Positions 8,405 through 18,672 are shown, numbered from the stretch's first letter. The stretch is DNA of 46,370 bases from an uncultured Clostridia bacterium (GCA_905233855.1 CAJOGA010000002.1:1-46370); one strand, 5' to 3'. A program made the numbers and translations. Notes: generated from the sequence alone by a model not told the origin.

Positions 8405-9364
8405 ATGCAAGTTTTTCTTCCTTTTTTGGCACTGTTTATAGTTGTAGTAGTGCTTTGCAACATCAAAATTGTGCCTCAGGCACATGAGTATGTTATAGAA
8501 TTTTTGGGTAAATACAAAAAAACCTGGTCAGCCGGATTACACGTTAAAATTCCGCTGTTTGAAAAAATTTCAAAGAAGGTTACTCTTAAAGAACAGGTTT
8601 TGGACTCCCCTCCCCAACCTGTAATAACAAAAGATAACGTTACCATGCAGATAGACACCGTTATATACTATGCAATATACGATTCTAAACTGTTTGCGTA
8701 CGGTGCCGTAAGCCCTATTTCCGCATTGGCAAATCTTGCCGCAACAACGCTGCGTAACCTGGTCGGCGAGCTGGAATTGGACGGAACGCTTACATCGCGT
8801 GATACCATAAACGCAAAAATGACAACTATCCTTGACGAAGCCACAGACAAATGGGGTATCAAGGTTAACAGAGTGGAGCTTAAAAACATTATTCCGCCTA
8901 AGGAAATCCAAAATGCCATGGAAAAACAGATGAAAGCAGAACGCGAACGCCGCGAAACCATGCTCCAGGCTGAAGGACACAAAGCCGCCGCAATAACCCG
9001 TGCAGAAGGCGACAAACAGGCTATGATTCTTGCCGCAGAAGGTGAAAGAGACGCACGCATTGCAAGAGCGGAAGGTGAATCACGTGCAATATATCTTCAG
9101 AAAAAGGCCGAGGCAGACGGCTTGGAAGCCTTGAAGAAAGCAAATGTTGACGCAGCTGTGCTGGAGCTTAAAAAGTATGAATCGCTCATTGCAATGTCAA
9201 ACGGAAAAGCAGCAAAAATCATTGTGCCTACAGATACAGTCAATATGGTTAAAAACAACGTTATGTTTGCCGAAACAACAGGTCTGGGCGACAATACATC
9301 ACCTGCTCCCGATGCTCCGCCTCCCGCAAAAAAGCCCGACCCATGCTGTGATGATAAAGAATAG
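8405..9364 (+). CDS. SPFH/Band 7 (stomatin/prohibitin-like) membrane protein
   Basis: N-terminal TM, EYVIEFLGKYKKTWSAGLHVKIPLFEKI, PPKEIQNAMEKQMKAERERRETMLQAEG. Confidence 0.92.
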   Translation: MQVFLPFLALFIVVVVLCNIKIVPQAHEYVIEFLGKYKKTWSAGLHVKIPLFEKISKKVTLKEQVLDSPPQPVITKDNVTMQIDTVIYYAIYDSKLFAYGAVSPISALANLAATTLRNLVGELELDGTLTSRDTINAKMTTILDEATDKWGIKVNRVELKNIIPPKEIQNAMEKQMKAERERRETMLQAEGHKAAAITRAEGDKQAMILAAEGERDARIARAEGESRAIYLQKKAEADGLEALKKANVDAAVLELKKYESLIAMSNGKAAKIIVPTDTVNMVKNNVMFAETTGLGDNTSPAPDAPPPAKKPDPCCDDKE

Positions 9365-9374
9365 TTTAAAACAA

Positions 9375-9414
9375 TTAAAATAATTTTAGCAGAAGTGTTG
9401 TAAAATTATTTTAA
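9375..9414. repeat. 13-bp perfect AT-rich inverted repeat overlapping the promoter of the next gene
   Basis: ttaaaataatttt / aaaattattttaa arms (9375-9387, 9402-9414). Confidence 0.5.
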
Positions 9415-9427
9415 AGTGTGTTATAAT
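9398..9427 (+). promoter_or_regulatory. Sigma-A promoter of the DUF1861-like gene
   Basis: TTGTAA-18-TATAAT. Confidence 0.5.
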
Positions 9428-9462
9428 CTCGCCGTCAGTATATTCAAGGAGGATAAAATTTC

Positions 9463-10365
9463 ATGGCAAGTACAAAAGTAATAGAAGCCGGAGAAATAAA
9501 AGTATACGATAAAGCATTATTAAGCTTTTCAGGCGTTGATGGATTTGACGTTTACAACTGCTCAATACCGTTTAAAAAAGACAACAAAACGTATATTTAC
9601 GGCAGAGTTGAAAGAAGAAACGAATGGGCAAGATCTCATGTACGCTTGTTTGAAGAAACCGAAAAAGACAAATTCACCGTTGTTAAGGATTCAATGATTT
9701 ATAATTATCTGGAAGATCCGTTTATTGCCTTCATAGGTGAAACTCTTGTCCTTGGCGGAACACAAGTTGAATATGACGGCGGTAAGCTGTCGACATATAA
9801 ATCATGTTTTTATCGCGGCACAGATTTGAATGACTTGTATTTGTTCGCAAGTGCTCCCAACCGCATGAAGGACGTCCGTCTTGTTGAATTGGAGAACGGC
9901 AATATAGGCGTGTTTACACGTCCTAACGGAAGAGTCGGTTTTACAATCATAAAAGACCTCAACGAATTAACCGCCGAAAACATGCAAAACGCTCCTTTAA
10001 TAGACGCTGTTGAAGCAGGCGAATACGGCGGCTGCAACCAATGCTATTATCTTAGAAGCGGCAAAATCGGCATTATAGGACATCAGGCCTATCACAAGCC
10101 TGCCGGGGTTGTTCATTATGTTAATATGTCTTATGTTATGGACATAGAAACACGCAAAATCATAGATAAAAAGGTTATAGGCACAAGAAGCTGTTATACC
10201 GACAACGACTCGGACTTCAAGCCTAATACAAACAACTTAAGCGATGTTGCTTTCACCTCCGGTTACGTTATGCGTCCGGACGGAAAAGTTGATTTATACA
10301 GCGGTCTTAAAGACATGTGTGAAGGCAGAATAACTATTGACGATCCGTTTGCGGATTACAGATAA
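9463..10365 (+). CDS. DUF1861-like, predicted five-bladed beta-propeller protein
   Basis: Repeated blade-like motifs (YIYGRVERRNEWARSHVRLFEE; VRLVELENGNIGVFTRPNGRVGFTII); RBS aaggagg. Confidence 0.65.
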   Translation: MASTKVIEAGEIKVYDKALLSFSGVDGFDVYNCSIPFKKDNKTYIYGRVERRNEWARSHVRLFEETEKDKFTVVKDSMIYNYLEDPFIAFIGETLVLGGTQVEYDGGKLSTYKSCFYRGTDLNDLYLFASAPNRMKDVRLVELENGNIGVFTRPNGRVGFTIIKDLNELTAENMQNAPLIDAVEAGEYGGCNQCYYLRSGKIGIIGHQAYHKPAGVVHYVNMSYVMDIETRKIIDKKVIGTRSCYTDNDSDFKPNTNNLSDVAFTSGYVMRPDGKVDLYSGLKDMCEGRITIDDPFADYR

Positions 10366-10378
10366 TTCTTATGCGAAT

Positions 10379-10430
10379 AAAAAAAACACAGGATCTCTTG
10401 TTTTGGCAGGAAATCCTGTGTTTTTTTTAT
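10379..10430. terminator. Bidirectional rho-independent terminator
   Basis: aaaaacacaggat ... atcctgtgtttttttt between convergent genes. Confidence 0.85.
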
Positions 10431-11414
10431 TTATTCACAATAATAATTGCCCAAAAATTCAAAATATTCAAGCGTATCGTTAAGATATAAAAGCAGGCTC
10501 ACGGTTTTTTCATCTTCTATGTTTCCGGCAAAATCAAAATAAAACAAAAACTCAAAATCTTTGTCCGGCAGCGGACGAGATTCTATCTTCAACAAATTCA
10601 ATTTTGCAATATAAAACATATTAAGCAATTCGGAAAGTGAACCCATTTTATGCGGCAATGTCAGGCAAACGCTTATTCTGTCGGCTTTTTTATCTATATA
10701 CACCTGTTTTGTTATACACACAAAAACAGTTCGGTTTGTGGTAGTGTTTTGTATATCCTTTTCCAAAATATTCAAGCCGTAAAGATCTGCACATTTTTCC
10801 GATGCTATCGCGGCAATATTATCATCACTTTCCGCAACCATACGTGCGGCGGCAGCGGTATTGGAATACGGATGTATGTTGATATGCGGATATTGTGCAA
10901 GAAAATCTCCGCATTGCGACAAAGCCTGTTCGTGTGAGTATATATCCGTGATTTTATATATATCGACATTGTTTTTTGCAAGCAGACAATGACGTATATC
11001 AATCAAAACCGCTCTGGAAATGAAAAAGTGGTGCTTTCGCATAAGGTTATACACGCCTATAACAGACCCCGATGTGGAATTTTCTATGGGAATAACGCCC
11101 GCATCCACACTGCCGTTCTCAACAGCGTCAAACACGCTGTCAAAATCCTTGCAGAACATTATGCTTTTGGCTTTGGGAAACAACTTATCACACGCCATGG
11201 AAGAAAATGCACCGTTCACTCCCTGACACGCAATTCTGATATTGCTGTTGTCGGATGAATAAAAATTATTGTTTTTTGCGTTTTTAAGAATGTTCAGCAA
11301 AGAGCTTGACGCTTTACCCTGTACCGATTCAGCTTTCAAACATTTAAAACGCATATCCATAAGCTCGCTGATCTTTGCATCTATATCATTTACGGTACAA
11401 TTATATTCGTTCAA
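10431..11414 (-). CDS. pheA: Prephenate dehydratase with C-terminal ACT domain and a short chorismate-mutase-like N-terminus
   Basis: IACQGVNGAFS, VIPIENSTSGSV, SHEQALSQC, ACT motif IESRPLPDKDFEFLFYFDF; TTG start with ggag RBS, adjacent to aroF. Confidence 0.9.
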   Translation of the reverse strand: MNEYNCTVNDIDAKISELMDMRFKCLKAESVQGKASSSLLNILKNAKNNNFYSSDNSNIRIACQGVNGAFSSMACDKLFPKAKSIMFCKDFDSVFDAVENGSVDAGVIPIENSTSGSVIGVYNLMRKHHFFISRAVLIDIRHCLLAKNNVDIYKITDIYSHEQALSQCGDFLAQYPHINIHPYSNTAAAARMVAESDDNIAAIASEKCADLYGLNILEKDIQNTTTNRTVFVCITKQVYIDKKADRISVCLTLPHKMGSLSELLNMFYIAKLNLLKIESRPLPDKDFEFLFYFDFAGNIEDEKTVSLLLYLNDTLEYFEFLGNYYCE

Positions 11415-11426
11415 AAAAAGACACTC

Positions 11427-12437
11427 CTACATAACTTTATTTTCAGCCTGAATATATTTTTTAAGGCTGCTCATTACGCCGTCGAACTCATCCGGATTGA
11501 GCGACTGTGCACCGTCGGACAAGGCAGCTTTAGGATTGTCATGCACCTCTATTATGAGACCGTCGCATCCTGCGGCAATAGCGGATTTAGACAACGGCTC
11601 AACCAACCATGTAATACCCGATGCGTGCGACGGGTCAACAATAACAGGAAAATGTGAAAGCTTTTTCAAAATAGGCACCGCAGAAATATCCAAAGTATTT
11701 CTTGTGGTCGGCTCAAAGGTGCGTATGCCTCGTTCGCACAAAATGATATTTGTGTTACCTCCTGCCGTGATATATTCTGCACTCATCAGTAATTCCTCTA
11801 TTGTGTTTGCCAAACCGCGTTTCAAAAGGATAGGCTTTTTGCAATGTCCCAACTCTTTCAGCAATTCAAAGTTTTGCATATTTCTTGCCCCAACCTGTAT
11901 AACGTCCACGTCAGCAAACAAATCCAAATGTGAAAGCGACATTATCTCTGTAACGATCGGTAAGCCGGTTACTTTTTTTGCTTCAAGAAGCAATTCTATA
12001 CCCTCTGCACGCAGGCCTTGGAAAGTGTACGGTGATGTCCTTGGCTTGAACGCACCGCCTCTTAAAAAATTAGCTCCCGCCGCCTTAACACGCTGTGCAA
12101 CCTCTATTATCTGATGCTCCGACTCAACCGAGCAAGGCCCGGCTATAACGGCAAAGTTTCCTCCGCCGATTTTTATACCGTTAACGTCAATTACCGTGTC
12201 TTCCGGATGCATTTTTCTGTTAGCGTTTTTGTAAGGCTCCTGAACTCTGGTTACAGTGTCGACAATATCATATGCTCTGATGGCATTAATATCAATTTTG
12301 GATGTATCGCCTATAAGACCGAATACGCTTTTGTGTACGCCGTTTATAGGGGCAATTTTTACATTATAACTTTCAAGCCACGTGTGAAGCTCCTTAACCT
12401 TTTCTTCCGATGCGTTTGGATGTAATACTACAATCAT
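11427..12437 (-). CDS. aroF: 3-deoxy-7-phosphoheptulonate (DAHP) synthase, AroF/KDO8PS-like type
   Basis: FAVIAGPCSVES, LRGGAFKPRTSPYTFQG, PVIVDPSHASG. Confidence 0.95.
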   Translation of the reverse strand: MIVVLHPNASEEKVKELHTWLESYNVKIAPINGVHKSVFGLIGDTSKIDINAIRAYDIVDTVTRVQEPYKNANRKMHPEDTVIDVNGIKIGGGNFAVIAGPCSVESEHQIIEVAQRVKAAGANFLRGGAFKPRTSPYTFQGLRAEGIELLLEAKKVTGLPIVTEIMSLSHLDLFADVDVIQVGARNMQNFELLKELGHCKKPILLKRGLANTIEELLMSAEYITAGGNTNIILCERGIRTFEPTTRNTLDISAVPILKKLSHFPVIVDPSHASGITWLVEPLSKSAIAAGCDGLIIEVHDNPKAALSDGAQSLNPDEFDGVMSSLKKYIQAENKVM

Positions 12438-12471
12438 GATAATTTAATTCCTTTCTGTTTTAAAATAATGT

Positions 12472-12509
12472 AAAAAAGCCGGTATCACGCTTTGTCGCAT
12501 GATACCAGC
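12472..12509 (-). terminator. Intrinsic terminator in the aroF leader (candidate attenuator)
   Basis: Minus strand gctggtatcatgc-gacaaa-gcgtgataccggc-tttttt: 13-bp stem with two G-U pairs plus a U6 tract, between the small ORF and aroF. Confidence 0.85.
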
Positions 12510-12548
12510 TTAATAATTTGAAAAACAATATATTTTCCGAACTAAAAA

Positions 12549-12659
12549 CTAATTACAGACAGACAAAGCTTTGAATTTTGCACGCCAATAAACCTGTGCA
12601 TAATAAAAGACACAAGCTATAAAGGCAAAATATAATGCAAAATTTAAAACTGCTGCCAT
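12549..12659 (-). CDS. Unannotated 36-aa aromatic-rich ORF, candidate leader peptide of aroF-pheA
   Basis: MAAVLNFALYFAFIACVFYYAQVYWRAKFKALSVCN*; 5 Phe, 4 Tyr, 1 Trp; GAAAGGA RBS at 12669-12675; promoter upstream and terminator downstream. Confidence 0.75.
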   Translation of the reverse strand: MAAVLNFALYFAFIACVFYYAQVYWRAKFKALSVCN

Positions 12660-12691
12660 TTTGGTAGTTCCTTTCAATATCATTTTTAAAG

Positions 12692-12721
12692 ACTATAACA
12701 CCGTTTATACGTTTTTGTCAA
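12692..12721 (-). promoter_or_regulatory. Sigma-A promoter of the aroF leader
   Basis: Minus strand TTGACA-18-TATAGT. Confidence 0.7.
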
Positions 12722-12769
12722 TACTGTTTTTTTGATAAAGCAAAAAACATTAAGTTTTATTTGCTGTTT

Positions 12770-13864
12770 TTATACATTAAATCTGAACAACACGATGTCG
12801 CCGTCCTGCATAACATACTCCTTACCCTCTGAACGGACAAGACCTTTCTCCTTCGCTGCCGCCATTGAACCGCATTCCATCAGGTCGTCATATGCAACAA
12901 CCTCAGCACGGATAAATCCGCGTTCAAAATCACTGTGTATCTTTCCTGCCGCCTGCGGTGCTTTTGTGCCTTGAGTGATTGTCCACGCACGAACCTCAGG
13001 CGTTCCTGCTGTAAGATAGCTTATGAGACCAAGCAGTTTATAGCTTGCCTTAACAAGCCTGTCCAAACCTGATTCGTTAATCCCCAAATCGTTAAGGAAC
13101 ATTTTCTTTTCATCAGCATCAAGAGCGGATATTTCTTCCTCTATCTTGGCTGATATAGGCATAAGCTCCGCCTTTTCCGCATCGGCAAGCTCTTTTACTT
13201 TGCTTACGAAAGAATTATTTTCTATACCGTTTACAAAATCATCCTCCGCAACATTTGCCGCATATAAAACAGGTTTTAAAGTGAGCAATGCAATCTCTTT
13301 CACAATTCTGCCTTCATCATCGGTAAAGTCAAGACTACGGGCAGGTTTGCCGCTCTCTAATGTGGCTTTTATTCTTTCTAAAAGTGCAAGCTCGGTTGCC
13401 AAAGTTTTGTCGCCCTTCATGGCTTTTTTCGTTTTGTCTATACGTTTGTCGATCATATCAATATCGGCAAATATGAGTTCATAGTTAATTGTTTCTATGT
13501 CACGTACAGGGTCTATGCTGCCGTCAACATGTGTGATGTTTTCGTCTTCAAAGCATCTTACCACATGGACTATTGCATCAACCTCACGTATGTGAGACAA
13601 AAATTTGTTGCCCAAGCCCTCTCCCCTGCTTGCACCCCGTACCAGTCCTGCAATATCCACAAATTCGATAATGGCAGGGGTTATTTTTTCGGGGTTATAC
13701 ATCTGTGCCAGCTTATCCAGACGTTCGTCCGGCACCGCAACAACACCGACGTTAGGTTCTATTGTGCAAAACGGATAATTGGCAGATTCCGCACCTGCCT
13801 GAGTTATAGCATTAAACAAAGTGGATTTACCGACATTTGGCAACCCGACTATACCTAATTTCAT
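12770..13864 (-). CDS. ychF: Obg-like ATPase YchF
   Basis: GIVGLPNVGKSTLFNAIT, FVDIAGLVRGASRGEGLGNKFLSHIREVDAI, C-terminal TGS domain (EVVAYDDLMECGSMAAAKEKG). Confidence 0.96.
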   Translation of the reverse strand: MKLGIVGLPNVGKSTLFNAITQAGAESANYPFCTIEPNVGVVAVPDERLDKLAQMYNPEKITPAIIEFVDIAGLVRGASRGEGLGNKFLSHIREVDAIVHVVRCFEDENITHVDGSIDPVRDIETINYELIFADIDMIDKRIDKTKKAMKGDKTLATELALLERIKATLESGKPARSLDFTDDEGRIVKEIALLTLKPVLYAANVAEDDFVNGIENNSFVSKVKELADAEKAELMPISAKIEEEISALDADEKKMFLNDLGINESGLDRLVKASYKLLGLISYLTAGTPEVRAWTITQGTKAPQAAGKIHSDFERGFIRAEVVAYDDLMECGSMAAAKEKGLVRSEGKEYVMQDGDIVLFRFNV

Positions 13865-13974
13865 AATACATCAATCTCCCTTTAACTGTTTTCAGCAACA
13901 TTTCACAGTATATCACATCAACTCTGTTTTTTCAATAGCTGCATATTAATATCGGAAGTATTTTTTTTACACAA

Positions 13975-14012
13975 AAAAAACGTATCGCACAAATTGTACG
14001 ATACGTTTTTAT
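13975..14012. terminator. Rho-independent terminator downstream of tuf
   Basis: aaaacgtatcg-cacaaattgta-cgatacgtttt with flanking A/T tracts. Confidence 0.8.
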
Positions 14013-14042
14013 CAGATTGTTTTACAAATCTTCAGTTTAAAA

Positions 14043-15245
14043 TTACGCTTCAATAGCTGTAACAACGCCGGAACCAACTGTTCTGCCGCCTTCACGGATA
14101 GCAAAACGAAGTCCTTCTTCGATAGCTATAGGAGTGATAAGTTCAACGCTCATTGTGATGTTATCGCCAGGCATACACATTTCTGTGCCTTCAGGAAGGC
14201 TGATAACGCCTGTAACGTCTGTTGTTCTGAAATAGAACTGAGGTCTGTAGTTGTTAAAGAACGGTGTATGACGTCCACCTTCTTCTTTGGTAAGAACGTA
14301 AACTTCGCCTTTAAACTTTGTATGAGGATTGATTGTGCCCGGTTTAGCTAAAACCTGACCTCTTTCAATTTCGTTTCTCTGAACACCACGGAGAAGAGCA
14401 CCGATGTTGTCGCCTGCTTCAGCCTGATCAAGAAGTTTTCTGAACATTTCTATACCTGTTACAACAACTTTTCTTGTTTCAGTTGTCAAACCAACGATTT
14501 CAACTTCGTCAGACATGTTAAGTGTACCTCTTTCAACTCTACCTGTAGCAACAGTACCACGGCCTGTGATGCTGAATACGTCTTCAACAGGCATCAAGAA
14601 AGGCTGATCGCTCTTTCTTTCAGGAGTTGGGATGTAGCTGTCAACAGCATCCATAAGATCAAGGATACATTTGTACTCAGGAGCATTGATATCTGTAGAA
14701 TCAGATTCAAGAGCTTTAAGAGCAGAACCGATGATGATAGGAGTATCATCTCCAGGGAAATCGTATTCGTTCAACAAATCACGAACTTCCATTTCAACGA
14801 GTTCGATAAGTTCAGGATCGTCAACCTGGTCAGCTTTGTTAAGGAAAACAACGATGTAAGGAACGCCAACCTGACGAGAAAGCAAGATGTGCTCTCTTGT
14901 TTGAGCCATAGGACCGTCAGATGCAGCTATAACAAGGATAGCACCGTCCATCTGAGCAGCACCGGTGATCATGTTTTTAACGTAGTCAGCATGCCCCGGG
15001 CAGTCAACGTGTGCGTAGTGACGTGTGTCTGTTTCGTACTCAACGTGTGCAGTAGAGATTGTGATACCTCTTTCTCTTTCTTCCGGAGCTTTATCGATCA
15101 TATCGTAAGCTTCGTATGTTGCAGCACCTTTAAAAGATAATACTTTTGTGATTGCTGCTGTAAGAGATGTCTTACCATGGTCAACGTGACCAATTGTGCC
15201 GATATTAACGTGTGGTTTTGTTCTTTCATATTTTGCCTTAGCCAT
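14043..15245 (-). CDS. tuf: Elongation factor Tu
   Basis: [40 protein letters not shown]. Confidence 0.98.
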   Translation of the reverse strand: MAKAKYERTKPHVNIGTIGHVDHGKTSLTAAITKVLSFKGAATYEAYDMIDKAPEERERGITISTAHVEYETDTRHYAHVDCPGHADYVKNMITGAAQMDGAILVIAASDGPMAQTREHILLSRQVGVPYIVVFLNKADQVDDPELIELVEMEVRDLLNEYDFPGDDTPIIIGSALKALESDSTDINAPEYKCILDLMDAVDSYIPTPERKSDQPFLMPVEDVFSITGRGTVATGRVERGTLNMSDEVEIVGLTTETRKVVVTGIEMFRKLLDQAEAGDNIGALLRGVQRNEIERGQVLAKPGTINPHTKFKGEVYVLTKEEGGRHTPFFNNYRPQFYFRTTDVTGVISLPEGTEMCMPGDNITMSVELITPIAIEEGLRFAIREGGRTVGSGVVTAIEA

Positions 15246-15341
15246 TATTAAATTCCTCCCTCAATAGAAATATTTTATGTTTGTTCTTATTGTATAATTA
15301 ATTACCAAAAAATGCAATAGTTTTTTTACCAAAAAGCTAAA

Positions 15342-17426
15342 TTAATCTTCCTTTTTAGCTCTCGAATTGATAATTTGTTCCTGAATACTCTTAGGCACTT
15401 CTGCGTAGTGGCTTGGCTGCATAGTGTACTGACCGCGACCCTGTGTTCTGGATCTTAACTCAGTAGCGTAACCAAACATTTCGCCGAGAGGTACGTGTGC
15501 TGATATAGCTTGTGCACCTGCTCTTGCTTCCATACCGAGGATCTGTCCGCGGCGTGAATTCAAGTCGCCCATAACATCGCCCATGTATTCTTCAGGAACG
15601 ATAACGTCAACCTGCATGATAGGTTCTTTCAAAACAGGGTCCGCCTTACGCATACCTTCTTTGAAAGCCATAGATGCTGCTATTTTAAATGCCATTTCAG
15701 ATGAGTCAACCTCATGGTATGAACCATCGTAAAGAGTAACTCTTACATCAACAACATTGTAACCTGCAAGAACACCGTTCTGCATTGCACCCTGTATACC
15801 GGCATCGACAGCAGGAATATATTCCTTAGGAATAGCACCGCCGACGATTTCGTTAACAAATTCGTAACCTTTGCCCGGTTCCAACGGCTCCATCTTGAGC
15901 AATACGTGTCCGTACTGACCTTTACCACCGGACTGACGTGCATACTTATGCTCGATATTAACAGGCTTTCTGATAGCTTCTCTGTAGGAAACCTGTGGGT
16001 TACCAACATTAGCTTCAACCTTAAACTCTCTCAAAAGACGGTCAACAATAATTTCCAGATGCAATTCACCCATGCCGGCTATGATAGTCTGACCTGTTTC
16101 TTCATCTGTATAAGTTTTAAATGTTGGATCTTCTTCTGCAAGCTTAGCCAAAGCTATGCCCATTTTTTCCTGGCCTGCCTTTGTTTTAGGCTCAATAGCA
16201 ACACGGATAACCGGTTCAGGGAATTCCATGCTCTCCAGAATTACAGGATGGTTTTCATCACAAAGCGAATCACCCGTAGTGGTGTTTTTCAAACCAACTG
16301 CAGCAGCTATATCACCGCTGTATACGATGTCTATATCTTCTCTGTGGTTAGCATGCATCTGCAATATACGTCCGATACGTTCTTTGTTATTCTTTGTTGA
16401 ATTCAACACGCTTGAACCTGCGTTCAAAGTACCGGAATAAACTCTGAAGAAGCAAAGCTTACCAACAAACGGGTCTGTTGCGATCTTAAATGCCAACGCA
16501 CTGAACGGTGCATTGTCGTCTGCCGGACGCTCTTCTTCCTCATCTGTATCAGGGTTAACACCCTTGATTGCAGGAATATCCAACGGAGACGGCATATACT
16601 CAACAATAGCATCCAACAAAAGCTGAACGCCCTTGTTTCTGTATGATGTACCGCAAAGTACCGGCACTAATTTAACGTCGCAAGTTGCCTTACGGATAGC
16701 CTTTTTGATTTCATCTTCGGTTATTTCTTCGTCTTCAAGATATTTCATTGCAATATCTTCATCAACGTCAGCAATAGCTTCGATCATTGCTATTCTGTAT
16801 TCTTCAGCCTTTTCCTTCATATCTTCAGGAATTTCTTCTTCGGAATAATCCTTACCCAAATCATCGTGATATATTTCAGATTTCATTCGAATAAGATCTA
16901 TGATTCCGCAGAATGAATCCTCCGAACCTATAGGAAGCTGCAAAGGAACAGCATTACAATGTAATCTGTCTTTCATCATGGCTACAACATTATAAAAATC
17001 CGCACCCATAATGTCCATCTTATTTACATAAGCCATACGCGGAACTCTGTATTTATCAGCCTGACGCCAAACAGTTTCCGACTGTGGCTCAACTCCGCCT
17101 TTTGCACAGAAAACGGTAACGCTTCCGTCCAAAACTCTCAACGAACGCTCAACTTCAACTGTGAAGTCAACGTGTCCCGGAGTGTCTATTATATTAATTC
17201 TGTGGCCCTTCCACTGAGCTGTTGTTGCTGCGGATGTGATTGTTATACCACGTTCCTGCTCCTGCACCATCCAGTCCATAGTAGCTGCACCCTCATGGGT
17301 TTCACCTATTTTGTGAACACGGCCTGTATAAAACAATATACGTTCAGTAGTAGTTGTTTTACCGGCATCTATATGAGCCATTATACCAATATTTCTTGTT
17401 TTCTCTAACGAAAAAGCTCTTGGCAT
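15342..17426 (-). CDS. fusA: Elongation factor G
   Basis: [51 protein letters not shown]. Confidence 0.98.
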   Translation of the reverse strand: MPRAFSLEKTRNIGIMAHIDAGKTTTTERILFYTGRVHKIGETHEGAATMDWMVQEQERGITITSAATTAQWKGHRINIIDTPGHVDFTVEVERSLRVLDGSVTVFCAKGGVEPQSETVWRQADKYRVPRMAYVNKMDIMGADFYNVVAMMKDRLHCNAVPLQLPIGSEDSFCGIIDLIRMKSEIYHDDLGKDYSEEEIPEDMKEKAEEYRIAMIEAIADVDEDIAMKYLEDEEITEDEIKKAIRKATCDVKLVPVLCGTSYRNKGVQLLLDAIVEYMPSPLDIPAIKGVNPDTDEEEERPADDNAPFSALAFKIATDPFVGKLCFFRVYSGTLNAGSSVLNSTKNNKERIGRILQMHANHREDIDIVYSGDIAAAVGLKNTTTGDSLCDENHPVILESMEFPEPVIRVAIEPKTKAGQEKMGIALAKLAEEDPTFKTYTDEETGQTIIAGMGELHLEIIVDRLLREFKVEANVGNPQVSYREAIRKPVNIEHKYARQSGGKGQYGHVLLKMEPLEPGKGYEFVNEIVGGAIPKEYIPAVDAGIQGAMQNGVLAGYNVVDVRVTLYDGSYHEVDSSEMAFKIAASMAFKEGMRKADPVLKEPIMQVDVIVPEEYMGDVMGDLNSRRGQILGMEARAGAQAISAHVPLGEMFGYATELRSRTQGRGQYTMQPSHYAEVPKSIQEQIINSRAKKED

Positions 17427-17571
17427 AATATTGTTTCCTCCTTTCCATTAATAATGGAATAACGCCCATCTGACAGGGCATGATAAAATTTTGTGTTTGA
17501 TACATAAAATACTCTGCCGCCATTTATGAAACCATAAACGCGACACGCATCTTGCTTTGACAAACAGCCGA

Positions 17572-18063
<492 letters not shown>

Positions 18064-18169
18064 TTAATAAAAATAATCACAGGTACTCAGTATTACTTTT
18101 TCAACACTGTCAGTGCAGACACTACAAATTCTATATAAAACCCGATATGCCGCACCAATTATTGTGATA

Positions 18170-18607
18170 TTACTTTGATGCTGCAGCCTTAGGCTTTTTA
18201 GCACCGTATTTGGATCTTGCCTGATTACGTCCGTTAACGCCCTGAGCATCCAATGTGCCGCGGATGATATGGTAACGTGTACCAGGAAGGTCTTTAACTC
18301 TGCCGCCTCTGATCATAACAACGCTGTGTTCCTGCAGGTTATGACCAACACCGGGAATGTATGCTGTAACTTCTATACCGTTTGTAAGACGAACTCTGGC
18401 AATTTTTCGAAGTGCCGAGTTAGGCTTTTTAGGTGTAGCTGTTCTGACAGCCGTACAAACGCCTCTCTTTTGCGGAGAGTATACTGTGGTAGTTTTCTTA
18501 TTCAAAGAATTCAAAGTTTTCTGCAAAGCAGGAGCTGTTGATTTCTTTTCAAAAGTTGATCTACCTTTTCTCACCAATTGATTAAACGTTGGCATATCGT
18601 GGTTCAC
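18170..18607 (-). CDS. rpsL: 30S ribosomal protein S12
   Basis: [53 protein letters not shown] within the ORF at about 18595. Confidence 0.97.
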   Translation of the reverse strand: MNHDMPTFNQLVRKGRSTFEKKSTAPALQKTLNSLNKKTTTVYSPQKRGVCTAVRTATPKKPNSALRKIARVRLTNGIEVTAYIPGVGHNLQEHSVVMIRGGRVKDLPGTRYHIIRGTLDAQGVNGRNQARSKYGAKKPKAAASK

Positions 18608-18672
18608 CTCCTTGAATATATAATGTGCAAAAAAGCACTCTATTTATAAAAATGTATAAATAGCAAAACAAA

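Noticed and set aside
12472-12721. T-box riboswitch upstream of aroF.
   Set aside because: No T-box core (GGTGG..CCGCG) is present; the structure is an ORF followed by a plain terminator.
13146-16440. Many antisense ORFs of 60-200 aa opposite ychF, tuf, fusA, rpoC and others.
   Set aside because: They lack RBS and family motifs, and mirror the codon structure of strongly recognised genes on the other strand.
18400-18520. Streptomycin-resistance changes in RpsL.
   Set aside because: [11 protein letters not shown] and GGRVKDLPG contain the usual lysines; wild-type.
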